A stretch of DNA of 64,000 nt from Salinisphaera shabanensis E1L3A. Lineage in GTDB: Bacteria > Pseudomonadota > Gammaproteobacteria > Nevskiales > Salinisphaeraceae. The notes below the pieces were generated by a model. The model was not told where the DNA came from. It worked only from the letters and a program-made list of their open reading frames with translations, and made no database searches. Location of the stretch: assembly GCF_000215955.2 (NCBI RefSeq), contig NZ_AFNV02000008.1, forward strand, positions 1 to 64,000. The letters are read 5' to 3'. This document shows, piece after piece, positions 32,664 through 41,853 of the stretch. Each line of letters begins with the position of its first letter. Within the stretch, counting starts at the first letter, position 1. Position numbers and translations under genes: made by a program.

Positions 32664-34667
32664 ATGGCGACTCCCAAGCTCAACCCCGAACAGGACGCGG
32701 CCGTACGGTATCTCGACGGCCCGTTGCTCGTACTCGCCGGCGCCGGTTCGGGCAAAACCGGTGTCATTACGCGCAAGATCGCGCATCTGATCCAGCGTGG
32801 TTATGCCGGGGATCGGATCGCGGCGGTCACGTTCACCAACAAGGCTGCGCGCGAGATGAAACAGCGCGCCTCCAAACTCATCGACAGCGATGCCGCCCGT
32901 GGGCTGACCGTGAGTACCTTCCACAGCCTCGGCCTGCAGATGATTCGCGCCGAGCATGCCGCGCTCGGCTACAAGCCGCGCTTTTCGATCTTCGATGCCG
33001 AGGATGCAGACAAGCTGCTGGCCGATCTGATTGGCAAGGATGCCGAACTGCGCAAGACCGCACGGTTCACGATCAGCGCCTGGAAGTCGGCGCTTGTAGA
33101 TCCCGAGGGTGCGGCGGCCACCGCAGCCGGTTCCGAGCAGGCGATCGCACGCGCCTATGCGGAATATCAGCGTCGGCTGAAAGCCTATAACGCCGTTGAT
33201 TTCGATGATCTGCTCAGCCTGCCCGTGCAGTTGCTGCGTGAAGACGCCGCCGCGCGAGAGCGCTGGCAGAACCGTTTCCGGTATTTGCTGGTCGACGAAT
33301 ATCAGGACACCAATGCGGCACAGTACGAGCTGATGCGGCTTCTCGCGGGCGTGCGTGCGGCGTTTACCGTGGTGGGTGACGACGATCAGTCGATCTATGC
33401 ATGGCGCGGCGCGCGGCCCGGCAATATCGCCGATCTGTCGCGCGATTTCCCCCATTTGAAGGTCATCAAGCTCGAACAGAACTATCGCTCGGTGGGCAAC
33501 GTCCTGTCGGCGGCGAACACGCTGATTTCGTCCAACGCGCGGGTCTACGAAAAGAACCTCTGGAGCGCGATGGGCCCGGGTGATCGCATTCGCGTACTCG
33601 CCTGTGCGGATGAGGCCGGCGAGGCCGATCGCGTGGCCAGCGAAATATCATCGCACCGGCTACGCACGGGCAATGCGTTCGGTGATTATGCGGTGCTCTA
33701 TCGCGGCAATTTCCAATCGCGGGCGTTCGAAAAAGCCATGCGCGAGCGCCAGATTCCGTATCGCGTGTCCGGTGGGCGCTCGTTTTTCGAACGCAGCGAG
33801 ATTCGCGATCTGGCGGCTTATCTCAAGCTGCTGGTCAACCCGGATGACGACGCGGCGTTTCTCCGTGTGGTCAATCTGCCACGCCGCGAAATCGGGCCGG
33901 CCACTCTGGAAGCCCTGGCGCGCTATGCCGGGAGTCGTCATCTGAGCCTGTTCGATGCCGCGCGCGGTGTCGGTCTGGCCGGTGGGGTAGGCGATCGTGC
34001 CGGCCGGCGGCTGGCCGAATTCGTCGACTGGGCGAAAGGGCTGGCCCGCGACGGCGAGTCCACGCCCGCCAAGGCACTGGTGGTACAGCTGATCGCCGAT
34101 ATCGACTATCGCGAATGGCTACGCGATACCGCGGCCAATACGCGCGCCGCGCGCAAGCGCCTGGAAAATGTAGACGAGTTTCTTGCCTGGCTCGGCCATA
34201 TGGAAGAAAACACCGACGGCACGCCGCGCGGACTCGATGAAGTCGTGCGTCGGCTCAGTCTCATGGACTTTGCCAATCAGAGCGAAAAAGACATCGAAAA
34301 CCAGGTGCACCTGCTTACGCTGCATGCTGCCAAGGGCCTGGAGTTCGATCATGTCTTTCTCGTCGGCATGGAAGAAGGGTTGTTGCCGCACCATGCCTGC
34401 ATGGACGATGAAAAGATCGAAGAAGAACGCCGCCTGCTTTACGTCGGCATCACTCGGGCTCGCAAAACGCTGTCGCTGAGCTATGCGCGACAACGCCGTC
34501 GCGGCGGCGAGAATACGGACAGCACGCCCAGCCGTTTTCTCGAAGAACTGCCCAAGGACGAGATCGAGTGGCCGCAATCACGCAAGCGCGACCCCAAGGC
34601 CGAAGCCGAGCATGGGCGCAACCAGCTCGCGGCTCTCAAGGCCATGCTGGGCGATTCAGCGGACTAA
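32664..34667 (+). CDS. rep: ATP-dependent DNA helicase Rep
   Basis: UvrD/Rep-type 3'-5' helicase, 667 aa, that clears proteins from DNA ahead of forks. Motif I is LVLAGAGSGKTGVITRKIAHL near 21-41. VTFTNKAAREMKQR (Ia), YLLVDEYQDTNAAQYELM (II), VVGDDDQSIYAWRGA (III), LEQNYRS (IV), LLTLHAAKGLEFDHVFLVG (V) and RRLLYVGITRARKTL (VI) follow in order. The size and lack of a long C-terminal extension favour Rep over UvrD. Confidence 0.95.
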   Translation: MATPKLNPEQDAAVRYLDGPLLVLAGAGSGKTGVITRKIAHLIQRGYAGDRIAAVTFTNKAAREMKQRASKLIDSDAARGLTVSTFHSLGLQMIRAEHAALGYKPRFSIFDAEDADKLLADLIGKDAELRKTARFTISAWKSALVDPEGAAATAAGSEQAIARAYAEYQRRLKAYNAVDFDDLLSLPVQLLREDAAARERWQNRFRYLLVDEYQDTNAAQYELMRLLAGVRAAFTVVGDDDQSIYAWRGARPGNIADLSRDFPHLKVIKLEQNYRSVGNVLSAANTLISSNARVYEKNLWSAMGPGDRIRVLACADEAGEADRVASEISSHRLRTGNAFGDYAVLYRGNFQSRAFEKAMRERQIPYRVSGGRSFFERSEIRDLAAYLKLLVNPDDDAAFLRVVNLPRREIGPATLEALARYAGSRHLSLFDAARGVGLAGGVGDRAGRRLAEFVDWAKGLARDGESTPAKALVVQLIADIDYREWLRDTAANTRAARKRLENVDEFLAWLGHMEENTDGTPRGLDEVVRRLSLMDFANQSEKDIENQVHLLTLHAAKGLEFDHVFLVGMEEGLLPHHACMDDEKIEEERRLLYVGITRARKTLSLSYARQRRRGGENTDSTPSRFLEELPKDEIEWPQSRKRDPKAEAEHGRNQLAALKAMLGDSAD

Positions 34668-34742
34668 CGAAAATCGTGGCCAGCGTTCGCGCTGACTAAG
34701 TTCGTGTTCCCGATCAACGATCGATAACGCCCAGGCGACGTA

Positions 34743-35210
34743 TTAAAGTCCCAAATCGCTAAGTCCGGCATGGTCGTCCGGCCGGCGCCCCTGGGGCCAG
34801 AAAAACAGGCGTTGATCGTCGTTGATCGGACAGTCGTTGATGCTGGCAAGGCGCGTATGCATCAGCCCGTCCGCGTCGAACTGCCAGTTCTCGTTGCCAT
34901 AGGCGCGATACCACTGGCCCGTATCGTCGCGATATTCGTAGGCGAAGCGAACCGCGATGCGATCCTCGCCATAAGCCCAGAGCGCTTTAATCAGGCGGTA
35001 CTCGAGTTCGCGCTGCCATTTGCGTTGCAAGAACGCGTGAATCGCATCGCGCCCCGTAAAGCGCTCCACCCGGTTGCGCCAGCGGCTGTCAGGCGTATAG
35101 GCAAGCACCACACGGTCGGGGTCGCGGCTGTTCCAGGCGTCTTCAGCCAGGCGAACCTTGCGGATGGCGCCCTCCAGATCAAAAGGCGGTACAGGCGGTT
35201 TGGCAGTCAT
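34743..35210 (-). CDS. DUF1348 / NTF2-like family protein
   Basis: 155-aa cytoplasmic protein with the NTF2-like cone fold (SnoaL-like). The DUF1348 pattern is clear: [34 protein letters not shown], and [21 protein letters not shown] near 90-110 with [19 protein letters not shown]. No enzyme activity is established for the family. It is divergent from a TetR gene with two matched operators between, so it is the probable target of that regulator. Confidence 0.9.
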   Translation of the reverse strand: MTAKPPVPPFDLEGAIRKVRLAEDAWNSRDPDRVVLAYTPDSRWRNRVERFTGRDAIHAFLQRKWQRELEYRLIKALWAYGEDRIAVRFAYEYRDDTGQWYRAYGNENWQFDADGLMHTRLASINDCPINDDQRLFFWPQGRRPDDHAGLSDLGL

Positions 35211-35227
35211 GGCATTCCCCGAAATGA

Positions 35228-35247
35228 TGTAGACAGAATGGTCTACA
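35228..35247. promoter_or_regulatory. TetR operator, site 1
   Basis: TGTAGAC-AGAATG-GTCTACA, an imperfect copy of the palindrome at 35266-35285. It lies 18-37 bases before the DUF1348 start on the minus strand. Centre-to-centre distance to the other site is 38 bp. Confidence 0.8.
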
Positions 35248-35265
35248 TAAACGCAGTCTGGCGTA

Positions 35266-35285
35266 TGTAGACAGATCTGTCTACA
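35266..35285. promoter_or_regulatory. TetR operator, site 2 (perfect palindrome)
   Basis: TGTAGACAGATCTGTCTACA is a perfect 20-bp palindrome ending 8 bases before the tetR start. Together with site 1 it would let the regulator repress itself and the divergent DUF1348 gene. Confidence 0.85.
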
Positions 35286-35293
35286 CTGCGGCG

Positions 35294-35956
35294 ATGATCG
35301 AGGAAATATCGGTAGATGCCCAGGCGCCTGCCCGCCAACGCATTCTTCAAGCGGCTCAGCGGCTTTTTTATCGCGATGGCATTCGTGCGACCGGCACCAA
35401 TGCGCTGATCTCAGAAGCCGGGGTAACCAAAGTCACGTTCTACCGTCATTTCGCCAGTAAGGACGTGCTGGTGGCGGCGTTTCTGCAGCAGCGTCACGCG
35501 CGCTGGATTGGCTGGTTTGAACAGGCGCTCGTGCGCCATGGCAGTGGCACGACTGCGATCGTACCGGCACTGGCTGAATGGCTAACTAGCGCTGGTTTTC
35601 GAGGCTGCGCGTTTCTCAATAGTGTGGGCGAGTACGGCGAGGTTCTGGCATCAGTGAACACGGTCGCGCGCGAACACAAACGCGACATGGTGGCCGCGGT
35701 AGCCGCGTGTATCGAGGGCGAGGGCGCACAAGCGCAAGCGCGCCAGATCGCCTTGGCTATCGACGGCGCGATCATGCGTGTTCAAAGCGGGGAGCCGGCA
35801 CACGCTGTCCTGGCTGACCTCGATGCGTTGATCGCGTGCCTCACGGCCAACGTTACCCGTTGGACAGGCGTGCATAAAAAAGCCGCCCCAGCGGACGGCT
35901 TTTTCGAATGCGCTGGGCGTCGCGATCAGGTCGCGCCGGCTTCGCCGAGGATATGA
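35294..35956 (+). CDS. TetR family transcriptional regulator
   Basis: 220-aa regulator. The N-terminal helix-turn-helix is [44 protein letters not shown] in the first 57 residues (given here only as landmarks: [15 protein letters not shown], then TFYRHFASK). The ligand domain contains [13 protein letters not shown], the pattern of many TetR proteins controlling small-molecule defence. The last 27 codons are unusual: they run through a terminator hairpin and overlap the 3' end of the convergent cytochrome gene by 31 bases, so the native stop may have been lost. Confidence 0.88.
   Translation: MIEEISVDAQAPARQRILQAAQRLFYRDGIRATGTNALISEAGVTKVTFYRHFASKDVLVAAFLQQRHARWIGWFEQALVRHGSGTTAIVPALAEWLTSAGFRGCAFLNSVGEYGEVLASVNTVAREHKRDMVAAVAACIEGEGAQAQARQIALAIDGAIMRVQSGEPAHAVLADLDALIACLTANVTRWTGVHKKAAPADGFFECAGRRDQVAPASPRI
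35876..35904. terminator. Bidirectional terminator embedded in the end of tetR
   Basis: AAAAAAGCCG at the left and CGGCTTTTT at the right give a stem with A and T tracts on both sides, usable in both directions. It is 21 bases after the cytochrome c5 stop and inside the last codons of tetR. Confidence 0.8.
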
Positions 35957-36417
35957 TCGACGGCCTTGTGCATTTCCTCTTCGGAAAGATCGGGGTTGCC
36001 GCCCTTGGCGGGCATGCCCTTGTAGCCGTTGATCGCACGCGAATAGAGCGTGTCCTTGCCTTGTTCATCCAGGCGTTTTTTCCATTCGGCGGTATCGGAC
36101 GTCTTGGGTGCGCCGGCCACGCCGGAGGCATGACAGGCTGAACAGACGTTGGCATACACCTCGTCGCCTGACATCGGCTCGCCGCCGCTATCGTCGCCCG
36201 ACGCCGCTATCGACGTGGCGTTCGGGTCCGTATTGACCGCGTAAGCCGGTTCGGTACGGTCCTGGACGCGCGTGAGCTGTTCAGGGCGCATCTCGCCGCT
36301 GTCACCAGAGCCCGAAATCAACCGTGCGCCAATGATGGCTGCGATCGTGATCAGGAATAGCGCGCCGAGTACGATCGTGAAAGCGCGAAAGAATGTCTGG
36401 TCGGTGTTGGCGGTCAT
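35926..36417 (-). CDS. Cytochrome c5 family protein, membrane-anchored
   Basis: 163-aa class I c-type cytochrome, an electron carrier on the periplasmic face. N-terminal anchor [20 protein letters not shown] near 12-31, then a flexible Ser/Asp/Gly-rich linker. Heme motif CSACH at residues 92-96; the axial Met is in [10 protein letters not shown] near 135. Two-stage layout is typical of the gammaproteobacterial cytochrome c5 group feeding terminal oxidases. Confidence 0.92.
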   Translation of the reverse strand: MTANTDQTFFRAFTIVLGALFLITIAAIIGARLISGSGDSGEMRPEQLTRVQDRTEPAYAVNTDPNATSIAASGDDSGGEPMSGDEVYANVCSACHASGVAGAPKTSDTAEWKKRLDEQGKDTLYSRAINGYKGMPAKGGNPDLSEEEMHKAVDHILGEAGAT

Positions 36418-36553
36418 GGCAAACTTTATATGGCGTGGTCGAACGGTGCGCGGAATTGCGCGCAGTATAACGGATTTTGTTCGTCACACGGATACGCCCA
36501 TCATCGCAGGATGGACGCGAAGCCGGCGTGTGCGTATCCTTTGCGGCGCCGAT

Positions 36554-36630
36554 GCGCCCGTAGCTCAGCTGGATAGAGTGTCGGCCTCCGAAGCCGAAGG
36601 TCGCAGGTTCGAATCCTGCCGGGCGCACCA
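36554..36630 (+). tRNA. tRNA-Arg (anticodon CCG)
   Basis: 77-base cloverleaf. Acceptor arm GCGCCCG (36554-36560) pairs with CGGGCGC (36620-36626). The anticodon stem TCGGC/GCCGA holds loop CTCCGAA with anticodon CCG. T-arm GCAGG-TTCGAAT-CCTGC, encoded CCA at 36628-36630. Reads the CGG codon of Arg. Confidence 0.97.
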
Positions 36631-36669
36631 TATAAAAATGCCGGCCGCAGTGCCGGTATTTTTATATGG
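36628..36669 (+). terminator. Terminator of tRNA-Arg
   Basis: A long inverted repeat (about 18-base arms) begins at the CCA end; the core TGCCGG/CCGGTA stem is followed by ATTTTTATATGG, giving a T-rich end. The arms are AT-rich outside and GC-rich inside, so it may work in both directions. Confidence 0.8.
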
Positions 36670-36837
36670 TTCATCGATAAGTTTCGAACCTGCGACAGAT
36701 AAACAAGCGGGGGTCGAGGGACTCGCGCAGTCTTTGGCGATGCGCACAGCCGAGCCTTATTTTGTCACTGACTGCCCGGTTATCTGCCTTGCCCGGGCAG
36801 CCGCGACCGTTCCGCTAAGGCCTTGATCGCACGAAGA

Positions 36838-38244
36838 TCAGAACGAGTACTCGATGGCCAGTCGGTTCTGGAGGAAGTCCTCTTCATACACGGGCGAAAT
36901 CTGGTAACCCAAGAAATTGGCGATACTCAGCCCTTCCAGCGCGCCGTCGAAGTTATAGATCCCGTAGACGAGGTATTCCTGCTGGTTGATCGAGTCGCTG
37001 ACAGCGGTCGGTTTCAGGTCCATGAACGAGTACCTTGCGCCCGCAAACACCTTGTCGAATGGCGCGCCCTTGATATCGAATGCGTAAGCGCTGCCCGAGC
37101 CGAGATCTTGCGTGCTGGTGAGGAACGGCTGTGCGTAGTATGGGCCTGACGACACATTGTGTTGATAGGGCGTGACCAGGGAGCCGTTCAGGAAGGTGCC
37201 TTCGCGGTGCGGAATATAGTCGTAGTTGAGCGTCGCGGTCAGTGAATTACGCTTTAAGCCCAGCTGTACGCCGTAGGTGTGATGATCGATCTCGCCGAGC
37301 AGGGCATCGCCTTCTTCCGTCGCACGAATGTACTGCAGTCCGATAAACGGTTTGATTGATCCTTCTGCCTTCGCGATCTGGCCGTCGACGTAGTACATGT
37401 TGGCGTAGTCCATATAGTTGAAGAACCAGGCCTGCCCGGTCAGGTCGACAGGGCCGGTGTTCATGGTATGGCCTGCGCCGGCAGCCCAGAAGCCGTCTGT
37501 CCTTTCCGTGGTATTGGGGCCAAATGGCGCGTATTTCTGATTGTAGGTCGTCGTACGGTCGAATTCGTCGTTGATATACGATTTGAACTGGGTGATGCGC
37601 ATGCCGGTGACATAGCTGTCGTCCGTGCCGTAACGCATAGTCACCCCCTGGAAAAGCGGCGGGATGATGCGCCAGTCGGTGGTCGATGTGAACGGCGCAT
37701 CCAGACGCTGGTTACCAGCCCGAATCTGGAACATATCGTCCGGGGTCTGCCATTGGATATAGGCCTCGCCGAGCGTTGAGACATCGTTACCGAGGACGCT
37801 GTCGTTACGGCTGGGGTCGTTCGATTCGTCGATCTGGCGTTGCGCATAGGCCGCAAGCTGTATCGTAAAACCAGCCAGTTCAGCGGTGGTGAAACGAAGG
37901 CGGCCACCAACAGAAACGGTATCCTGATCCTGATTGGGCGTGAAGAATGCATTGTCCGACGAGTAGTAGAGCGTACGCAGATTGCCGTCCACGGTGCCCT
38001 GTTCGAACATATCGCGGAGCGTAGCGACCTCGGGCTCGCTAGGGGGCGCATCTTCGCTTTCCGGCGGAATGCCTTCTTCGGTATCAGCCGGGGCTGCTGA
38101 GGGCTGCTCCTGATAATCGTCCGGCGTGGTTATTGTGTTGTCGTCCTGGGCGAACGCGCATGAGGTGCCGACGGCGGCCAAAACACTTGTCGCGGATGCG
38201 ACATAGAACAAACCGAGCCTGAGCGTAGAAGAACAGCGAAGCAT
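36838..38244 (-). CDS. OprD-like outer-membrane porin
   Basis: 468-aa beta-barrel porin for small organic solutes. ATG 38244 gives a signal peptide (LGLFYVASATSVLAAVGTSC) ending near AFA-QD. A low-complexity acidic stretch follows (about residues 25-65). The barrel has alternating strands such as GGRLRFTTAELAGFTIQLAAYAQ and ends in EYSF. The C-terminal Phe is the usual outer-membrane signal. An excellent sigma-54-type promoter (38293-38308), an IHF-type site and a copy of the shared GTATGCAAC motif lie upstream. It therefore probably takes up a nitrogen source used by the catabolic clusters to the right. Confidence 0.85.
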   Translation of the reverse strand: MLRCSSTLRLGLFYVASATSVLAAVGTSCAFAQDDNTITTPDDYQEQPSAAPADTEEGIPPESEDAPPSEPEVATLRDMFEQGTVDGNLRTLYYSSDNAFFTPNQDQDTVSVGGRLRFTTAELAGFTIQLAAYAQRQIDESNDPSRNDSVLGNDVSTLGEAYIQWQTPDDMFQIRAGNQRLDAPFTSTTDWRIIPPLFQGVTMRYGTDDSYVTGMRITQFKSYINDEFDRTTTYNQKYAPFGPNTTERTDGFWAAGAGHTMNTGPVDLTGQAWFFNYMDYANMYYVDGQIAKAEGSIKPFIGLQYIRATEEGDALLGEIDHHTYGVQLGLKRNSLTATLNYDYIPHREGTFLNGSLVTPYQHNVSSGPYYAQPFLTSTQDLGSGSAYAFDIKGAPFDKVFAGARYSFMDLKPTAVSDSINQQEYLVYGIYNFDGALEGLSIANFLGYQISPVYEEDFLQNRLAIEYSF

Positions 38245-38560
38245 CGTGATAACCCCCGAGTAAATACATTGATGTATGCAACATCTCCTGCATGCAACGG
38301 GTGTGCCTAACTGGCTCAAGCGTTGGAATAATTCTTATATTTGCGCATACGTTAAATAAGATATTGATTTAATTATGTATATTAGCGTTTCGGCGTTCGT
38401 GCCTTATCCCGCACAGTGCCGAAAGAGGGCGCACTGGCGCTATTTGAAAGCTCGATTAACGTGCGGGGCTGTTGGAGTGCAACAGCTCAGAGCATTTTCC
38501 TGTTTGGCGTAGGCAGAAGCGGCGTCGGTCGAATTCACGCGCGATGGCGATGCGAACGAG
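38245..38560 (-). promoter_or_regulatory. Regulatory region upstream of the porin: shared motif, sigma-54 promoter and IHF-type site
   Basis: No gene is seen in these 316 bases. On the minus strand AGGCAC-ACCCG-TTGCA at 38293-38308 matches the sigma-54 consensus but for its first base. A motif reading TGATGTATGCAACA lies at about 38270-38283, on the expected transcription start. TAA-GATA-TTGATT at 38357-38369 matches the IHF consensus, within a very AT-rich stretch (38330-38395). A GCTGTTG/CAACAGC hairpin at 38468-38486 may end the amidohydrolase operon. Confidence 0.75.
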
Positions 38561-40000
38561 TTAACAGCAGCCCGATTGCTGATACCAGCCATGCACATGC
38601 GCTTCGATATCAGACCAGACCGCTTGCAACGGACGCCGATCGGTCCAGCGCCGTCGATATTGGTCGATCAGTTCGTCGTGGACGGCAGCGATATCGAGAT
38701 TGACCAGTGCCGCGTCGCACACGACCGGCTGTCCGCCCACCCAAAGCTGATCGATATGGGCCGCCGTGGTATGGCTGAACAGTGAGGCCGGAATCGGGTT
38801 GTCGACGAGATCGTAGCGTTGTAGTCGCGCCAGATCGAGCACCAGCCAGTCAGCTGGTTGACCGGCCGCCAGCCGACCATCGCCGGGCGCGCCGATGCAG
38901 ACCCTGCCATGACTGGTCGCGCAGGCGAGCATGTCGCGATGTCCGGCCCATGATTCGAAACCCCGGTCAGCGTGCACCAGGCGCGTTAGCCGCATTTCCC
39001 GAAGCGCGTCGTCGTCCTGATCGAGCGCCGAACCATCGAGGCCCAGGGCGACCCGACAACCGGTATCGAGCATGCGCCGTAGTGGCGCGATGCCTGAGCG
39101 CAGGTGCAGGTTGGAGCTGGTATTGACTGCGATAGTCGCGCCGGATTCGGCAATGCGTTCGAGTTCGTCGTCGCGCGCCCAAACACAGTGCGCCAGTGTC
39201 AGCCGTGGGCCGAGCAGCCCGATCTCAGCCAGATGTTGGACGATGCCGTTCGGATACTGTCGGTCGGCCCACTCGCGTTGATAGCGGGTTTCGAGCAAGT
39301 GCATATGTACACGCCGCCCGGTATCGGCGCTCGCCTGCGCGATCGCGGCGAGGAGTGCATCCGAACACCATTGCACGCCGGTCGGCCCGTATTGTACGTC
39401 GAGGTCGCGGTCGGTCACCGCTTCGGCACAGGCATCGACGCTTTCCAGCATCGCGTCGATGGATTGATTCGGCACGTTGAAATATCGGTCGGCTACGGGG
39501 CGGGTTTCAGCATCCATTGCGGCGCGAATCGTTGCGTCGTCGCCGTAAACCAGCGGGTTGCGATCGCGCAGGCCTACTGCAAAAGCCGCGCGAATGCCGA
39601 CGGTGTCTGCGGCGCGGGCAACTGCGGCCACTTCGGTGGGCAGATCGTTTAGCCCTTGCGCCCGCGTGCAGTGCATCATCACCGCGCCTGATCCGCCGAG
39701 TGCGGCCCGGCCGAAACTGGCACAGGCCGCGATATATGGATCGACCGAGGGTGCCACGGCCAGGCGCAACAACCAGGTTTCCAGCGGCTTGTCGACGGCG
39801 CCGAACGCCACCGTGGGTAGCGGTCGGCCGTGATCGTGGGCGTTGGCGAAACAGGGCATGACCAGCCGCCGCGGCCCGGCAGGTCTGGCGCCGAGCGGTT
39901 CGATGGCGGTGATTCGCCCATCATCATGCGTTATACGCACCGGCCCACGGCTATCGCAGCCGGCGCCGAGGAGCGCGTCGTGGGCAATGAATTCGCTCAT
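38561..40000 (-). CDS. Amidohydrolase family protein (deaminase-type, TRZ/ATZ-like)
   Basis: 479-aa metal-dependent hydrolase of the cytosine deaminase/TRZ-ATZ group; expected to deaminate a nitrogen heterocycle. Metal ligands: NAHDHGRP near residue 56, HMHLLETRYQREW near 232 and LAHCVWARDD near 268. The catalytic Asp is in VALGLDGSALDQDDD near 319. The exact substrate cannot be read. Last gene of an eight-gene minus-strand operon with an ABC importer, a cyclic amidase and an isochorismatase-fold amidase. That makes a ring deaminase feeding a hydrolytic route plausible. Confidence 0.87.
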   Translation of the reverse strand: MSEFIAHDALLGAGCDSRGPVRITHDDGRITAIEPLGARPAGPRRLVMPCFANAHDHGRPLPTVAFGAVDKPLETWLLRLAVAPSVDPYIAACASFGRAALGGSGAVMMHCTRAQGLNDLPTEVAAVARAADTVGIRAAFAVGLRDRNPLVYGDDATIRAAMDAETRPVADRYFNVPNQSIDAMLESVDACAEAVTDRDLDVQYGPTGVQWCSDALLAAIAQASADTGRRVHMHLLETRYQREWADRQYPNGIVQHLAEIGLLGPRLTLAHCVWARDDELERIAESGATIAVNTSSNLHLRSGIAPLRRMLDTGCRVALGLDGSALDQDDDALREMRLTRLVHADRGFESWAGHRDMLACATSHGRVCIGAPGDGRLAAGQPADWLVLDLARLQRYDLVDNPIPASLFSHTTAAHIDQLWVGGQPVVCDAALVNLDIAAVHDELIDQYRRRWTDRRPLQAVWSDIEAHVHGWYQQSGCC

Positions 40001-40012
40001 GTTCGTGCTTGC

Positions 40013-41041
40013 CTACGGCAGGCGCTGATCACGCGGCGGCAAAAACCGATCGGTAAACACCGTTTCGGCGAGCGGTTTGCTTTCGAGATCGTAAAGATCG
40101 GCAATGGTGTCGATGGACCTCGACAAACGCTGCGTGCTGACATCGCCGATGCCAATTTCGCGGCTTTCGTCGGAGACGATCAGATGCGTCATTGCATAGT
40201 CGAGACGCTTGCGCTCGGCATCGGCATCGATAAACGCTTCGCGTTGCTTGACTGCGGCAATGCCGGCGTCCGGGTCTTGGATGATGTCCTGCATGGCATG
40301 GTTGATCGCTTTGACGAGCCCTTCGACTGCCTCGGGGTGATCGGCAATCATCGCCTGCGACACCATCACGCCGTTCGAGTAGATATCAAGGCCGTGATCG
40401 CCGTAGGCAAACCAGCGGTAATCGGCTTGCGGGTCGCGACCCTGCGAAACCAGGTTCATATAGCTGGTGACATTGAACACCAGTGCGGCGTCTACATCGC
40501 CGCGATTGAGCAACTGTTCCTGAAGCTGCGGCGCAACGTTGGTGATGCTGACCGAATCGGGGTTGATGTCGGAGGCTTCGAGCATTGCAGGAAACAGCTT
40601 GGTAGCGGCACTGCCGGCCGGGCCGCCGAATGTGTGGCCGGGAAAATCCGCTACCGATTCGGTCGGCCCGTCGGCGGTGGTCAGCACCGCAAACGGCGGC
40701 TGGTTGTAGATCTGGTAGACCATGACCGGCGCCCGGTCGGGCGATTTGGCCGCGGTCTGGATGATGGCATTCATATCGCCGAAGCCGGCATCGTAGGCGC
40801 CGGAGAGCACGCGGCTCACCGTCGCCGCTGAGCCTTCGCCCTGATCGATGGTCACATCCAGGCCCTGGTCCGCGAAGTACCCGCGCTGCTGGGCGAGATA
40901 GAACGGCGCATGCACGCCCTGGATCTTCCAATCCAGGGTGAACCGGACCGCTACGGTTTCAGCCGCGGCATTCGTGGCCGAAAAGAGCAATGTGCCCAGT
41001 ATCAGGGTGCGTGTGAGCGTTCGAAAAAGTAGGTCAATCAT
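40013..41041 (-). CDS. NMT1/THI5-like ABC transporter substrate-binding protein
   Basis: 342-aa periplasmic binding protein. A signal peptide (LILGTLLFSATNAAAE) precedes VRFTLDWKIQGVHAPFYLAQQ and GYFADQGLDVTIDQGEGSA, the hallmark of NMT1/THI5-like proteins that bind pyrimidines, riboflavin or sulfonates. The ligand site residues are not resolvable by eye. Gene lies just downstream of the permease and ATPase genes of the same transporter. A second, similar binding protein is encoded at 45070-46128 in the same operon. Confidence 0.9.
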   Translation of the reverse strand: MIDLLFRTLTRTLILGTLLFSATNAAAETVAVRFTLDWKIQGVHAPFYLAQQRGYFADQGLDVTIDQGEGSAATVSRVLSGAYDAGFGDMNAIIQTAAKSPDRAPVMVYQIYNQPPFAVLTTADGPTESVADFPGHTFGGPAGSAATKLFPAMLEASDINPDSVSITNVAPQLQEQLLNRGDVDAALVFNVTSYMNLVSQGRDPQADYRWFAYGDHGLDIYSNGVMVSQAMIADHPEAVEGLVKAINHAMQDIIQDPDAGIAAVKQREAFIDADAERKRLDYAMTHLIVSDESREIGIGDVSTQRLSRSIDTIADLYDLESKPLAETVFTDRFLPPRDQRLP

Positions 41042-41064
41042 GGTCGGTTCCCATTAAGCGAAAA

Positions 41065-41853
41065 TCAGGCCAGTGGTGTGTCGGCGCCGCGCGATGCCCA
41101 GCCGCAGACACGGCGCTCGAGCAGCGAGAACAGGCCGTAGAGCACAACGCCCATCACGGCGAGCAGGAACAGGCCTGCGAACACCAGCGGCACGTCGAAA
41201 TTGGATGTGGCGATCATCATCACGTTGCCGATGCCACGATTGGCGGCCACCGTTTCCGAGAGCACGGTGCCCACGAAGGCGAGCGTGATAGCAACCTTGA
41301 GTGCGGCAAACAGATAAGGCATCGCACTCGGCAGGCTGATGTTGAATAGAATCTCGCGCCGGCTTGCACCGAGCGCCTTGAGCACGTCCTGTTGTTCCGG
41401 CGACGTGGTAGCCAGTCCGGTGGCTACATTGACCACGATCGGAAAGATACAAATGACATAAGAGGTCAGAATCGCCGGCACTGTGCCACTGCCGAACCAC
41501 AGTACGAAGATCGGCACCACGGCGACCTTCGGGATCGAGGAAAACCCGACCAGCAACGGGTAGGCCGTGTCGTAGGCGATTTTGGACGAGCCTACGAGCG
41601 CGCCGAGCACGATGCCGGTGAATACGCCCGCCGCAAAGCCGATCATCGTGGTCATAAGCGTCTGCACGATATGCGGCACGAGGGCAGGAAAACGTTCGAT
41701 GAGCGTCATTAGAACCGCACTCGGGCGGGGCAGCACGAACGGCGAGATCGAAAAGACCACGCAGGCCGCTTCCCACAGCAAGAAGAAGCCGACGATGAAC
41801 GCGATAGAGGCGGCGCGCTGCATCGCGCGCGGGCCGAGCAGGCGCTGTGTCAT
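41065..41853 (-). CDS. ABC transporter permease (SsuC/TauC/ThiX-like)
   Basis: 262-aa inner-membrane protein with about six helices. The start at 41853 (MTQRLLGPRAM) overlaps the ATPase stop by ATGA. Family elements: FVLPRPSAVLMTLIERF near 39, GFSSIPKVAVVPIFVLWFG near 105 and the EAA-type coupling loop LKALGASRREILFNISLP near 162-180. Works with the ATPase upstream and one or both binding proteins. Confidence 0.92.
   Translation of the reverse strand: MTQRLLGPRAMQRAASIAFIVGFFLLWEAACVVFSISPFVLPRPSAVLMTLIERFPALVPHIVQTLMTTMIGFAAGVFTGIVLGALVGSSKIAYDTAYPLLVGFSSIPKVAVVPIFVLWFGSGTVPAILTSYVICIFPIVVNVATGLATTSPEQQDVLKALGASRREILFNISLPSAMPYLFAALKVAITLAFVGTVLSETVAANRGIGNVMMIATSNFDVPLVFAGLFLLAVMGVVLYGLFSLLERRVCGWASRGADTPLA

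Noticed and set aside
36272-36826. Open frames running through the tRNA-Arg gene
   Set aside because: The cloverleaf with encoded CCA and a downstream terminator explains the sequence; the frames have no motifs.
38468-38486. Hairpin GCTGTTG/CAACAGC after the amidohydrolase operon
   Set aside because: No T tract and only a 7-bp stem; not reported as a separate terminator, only noted in the region entry.
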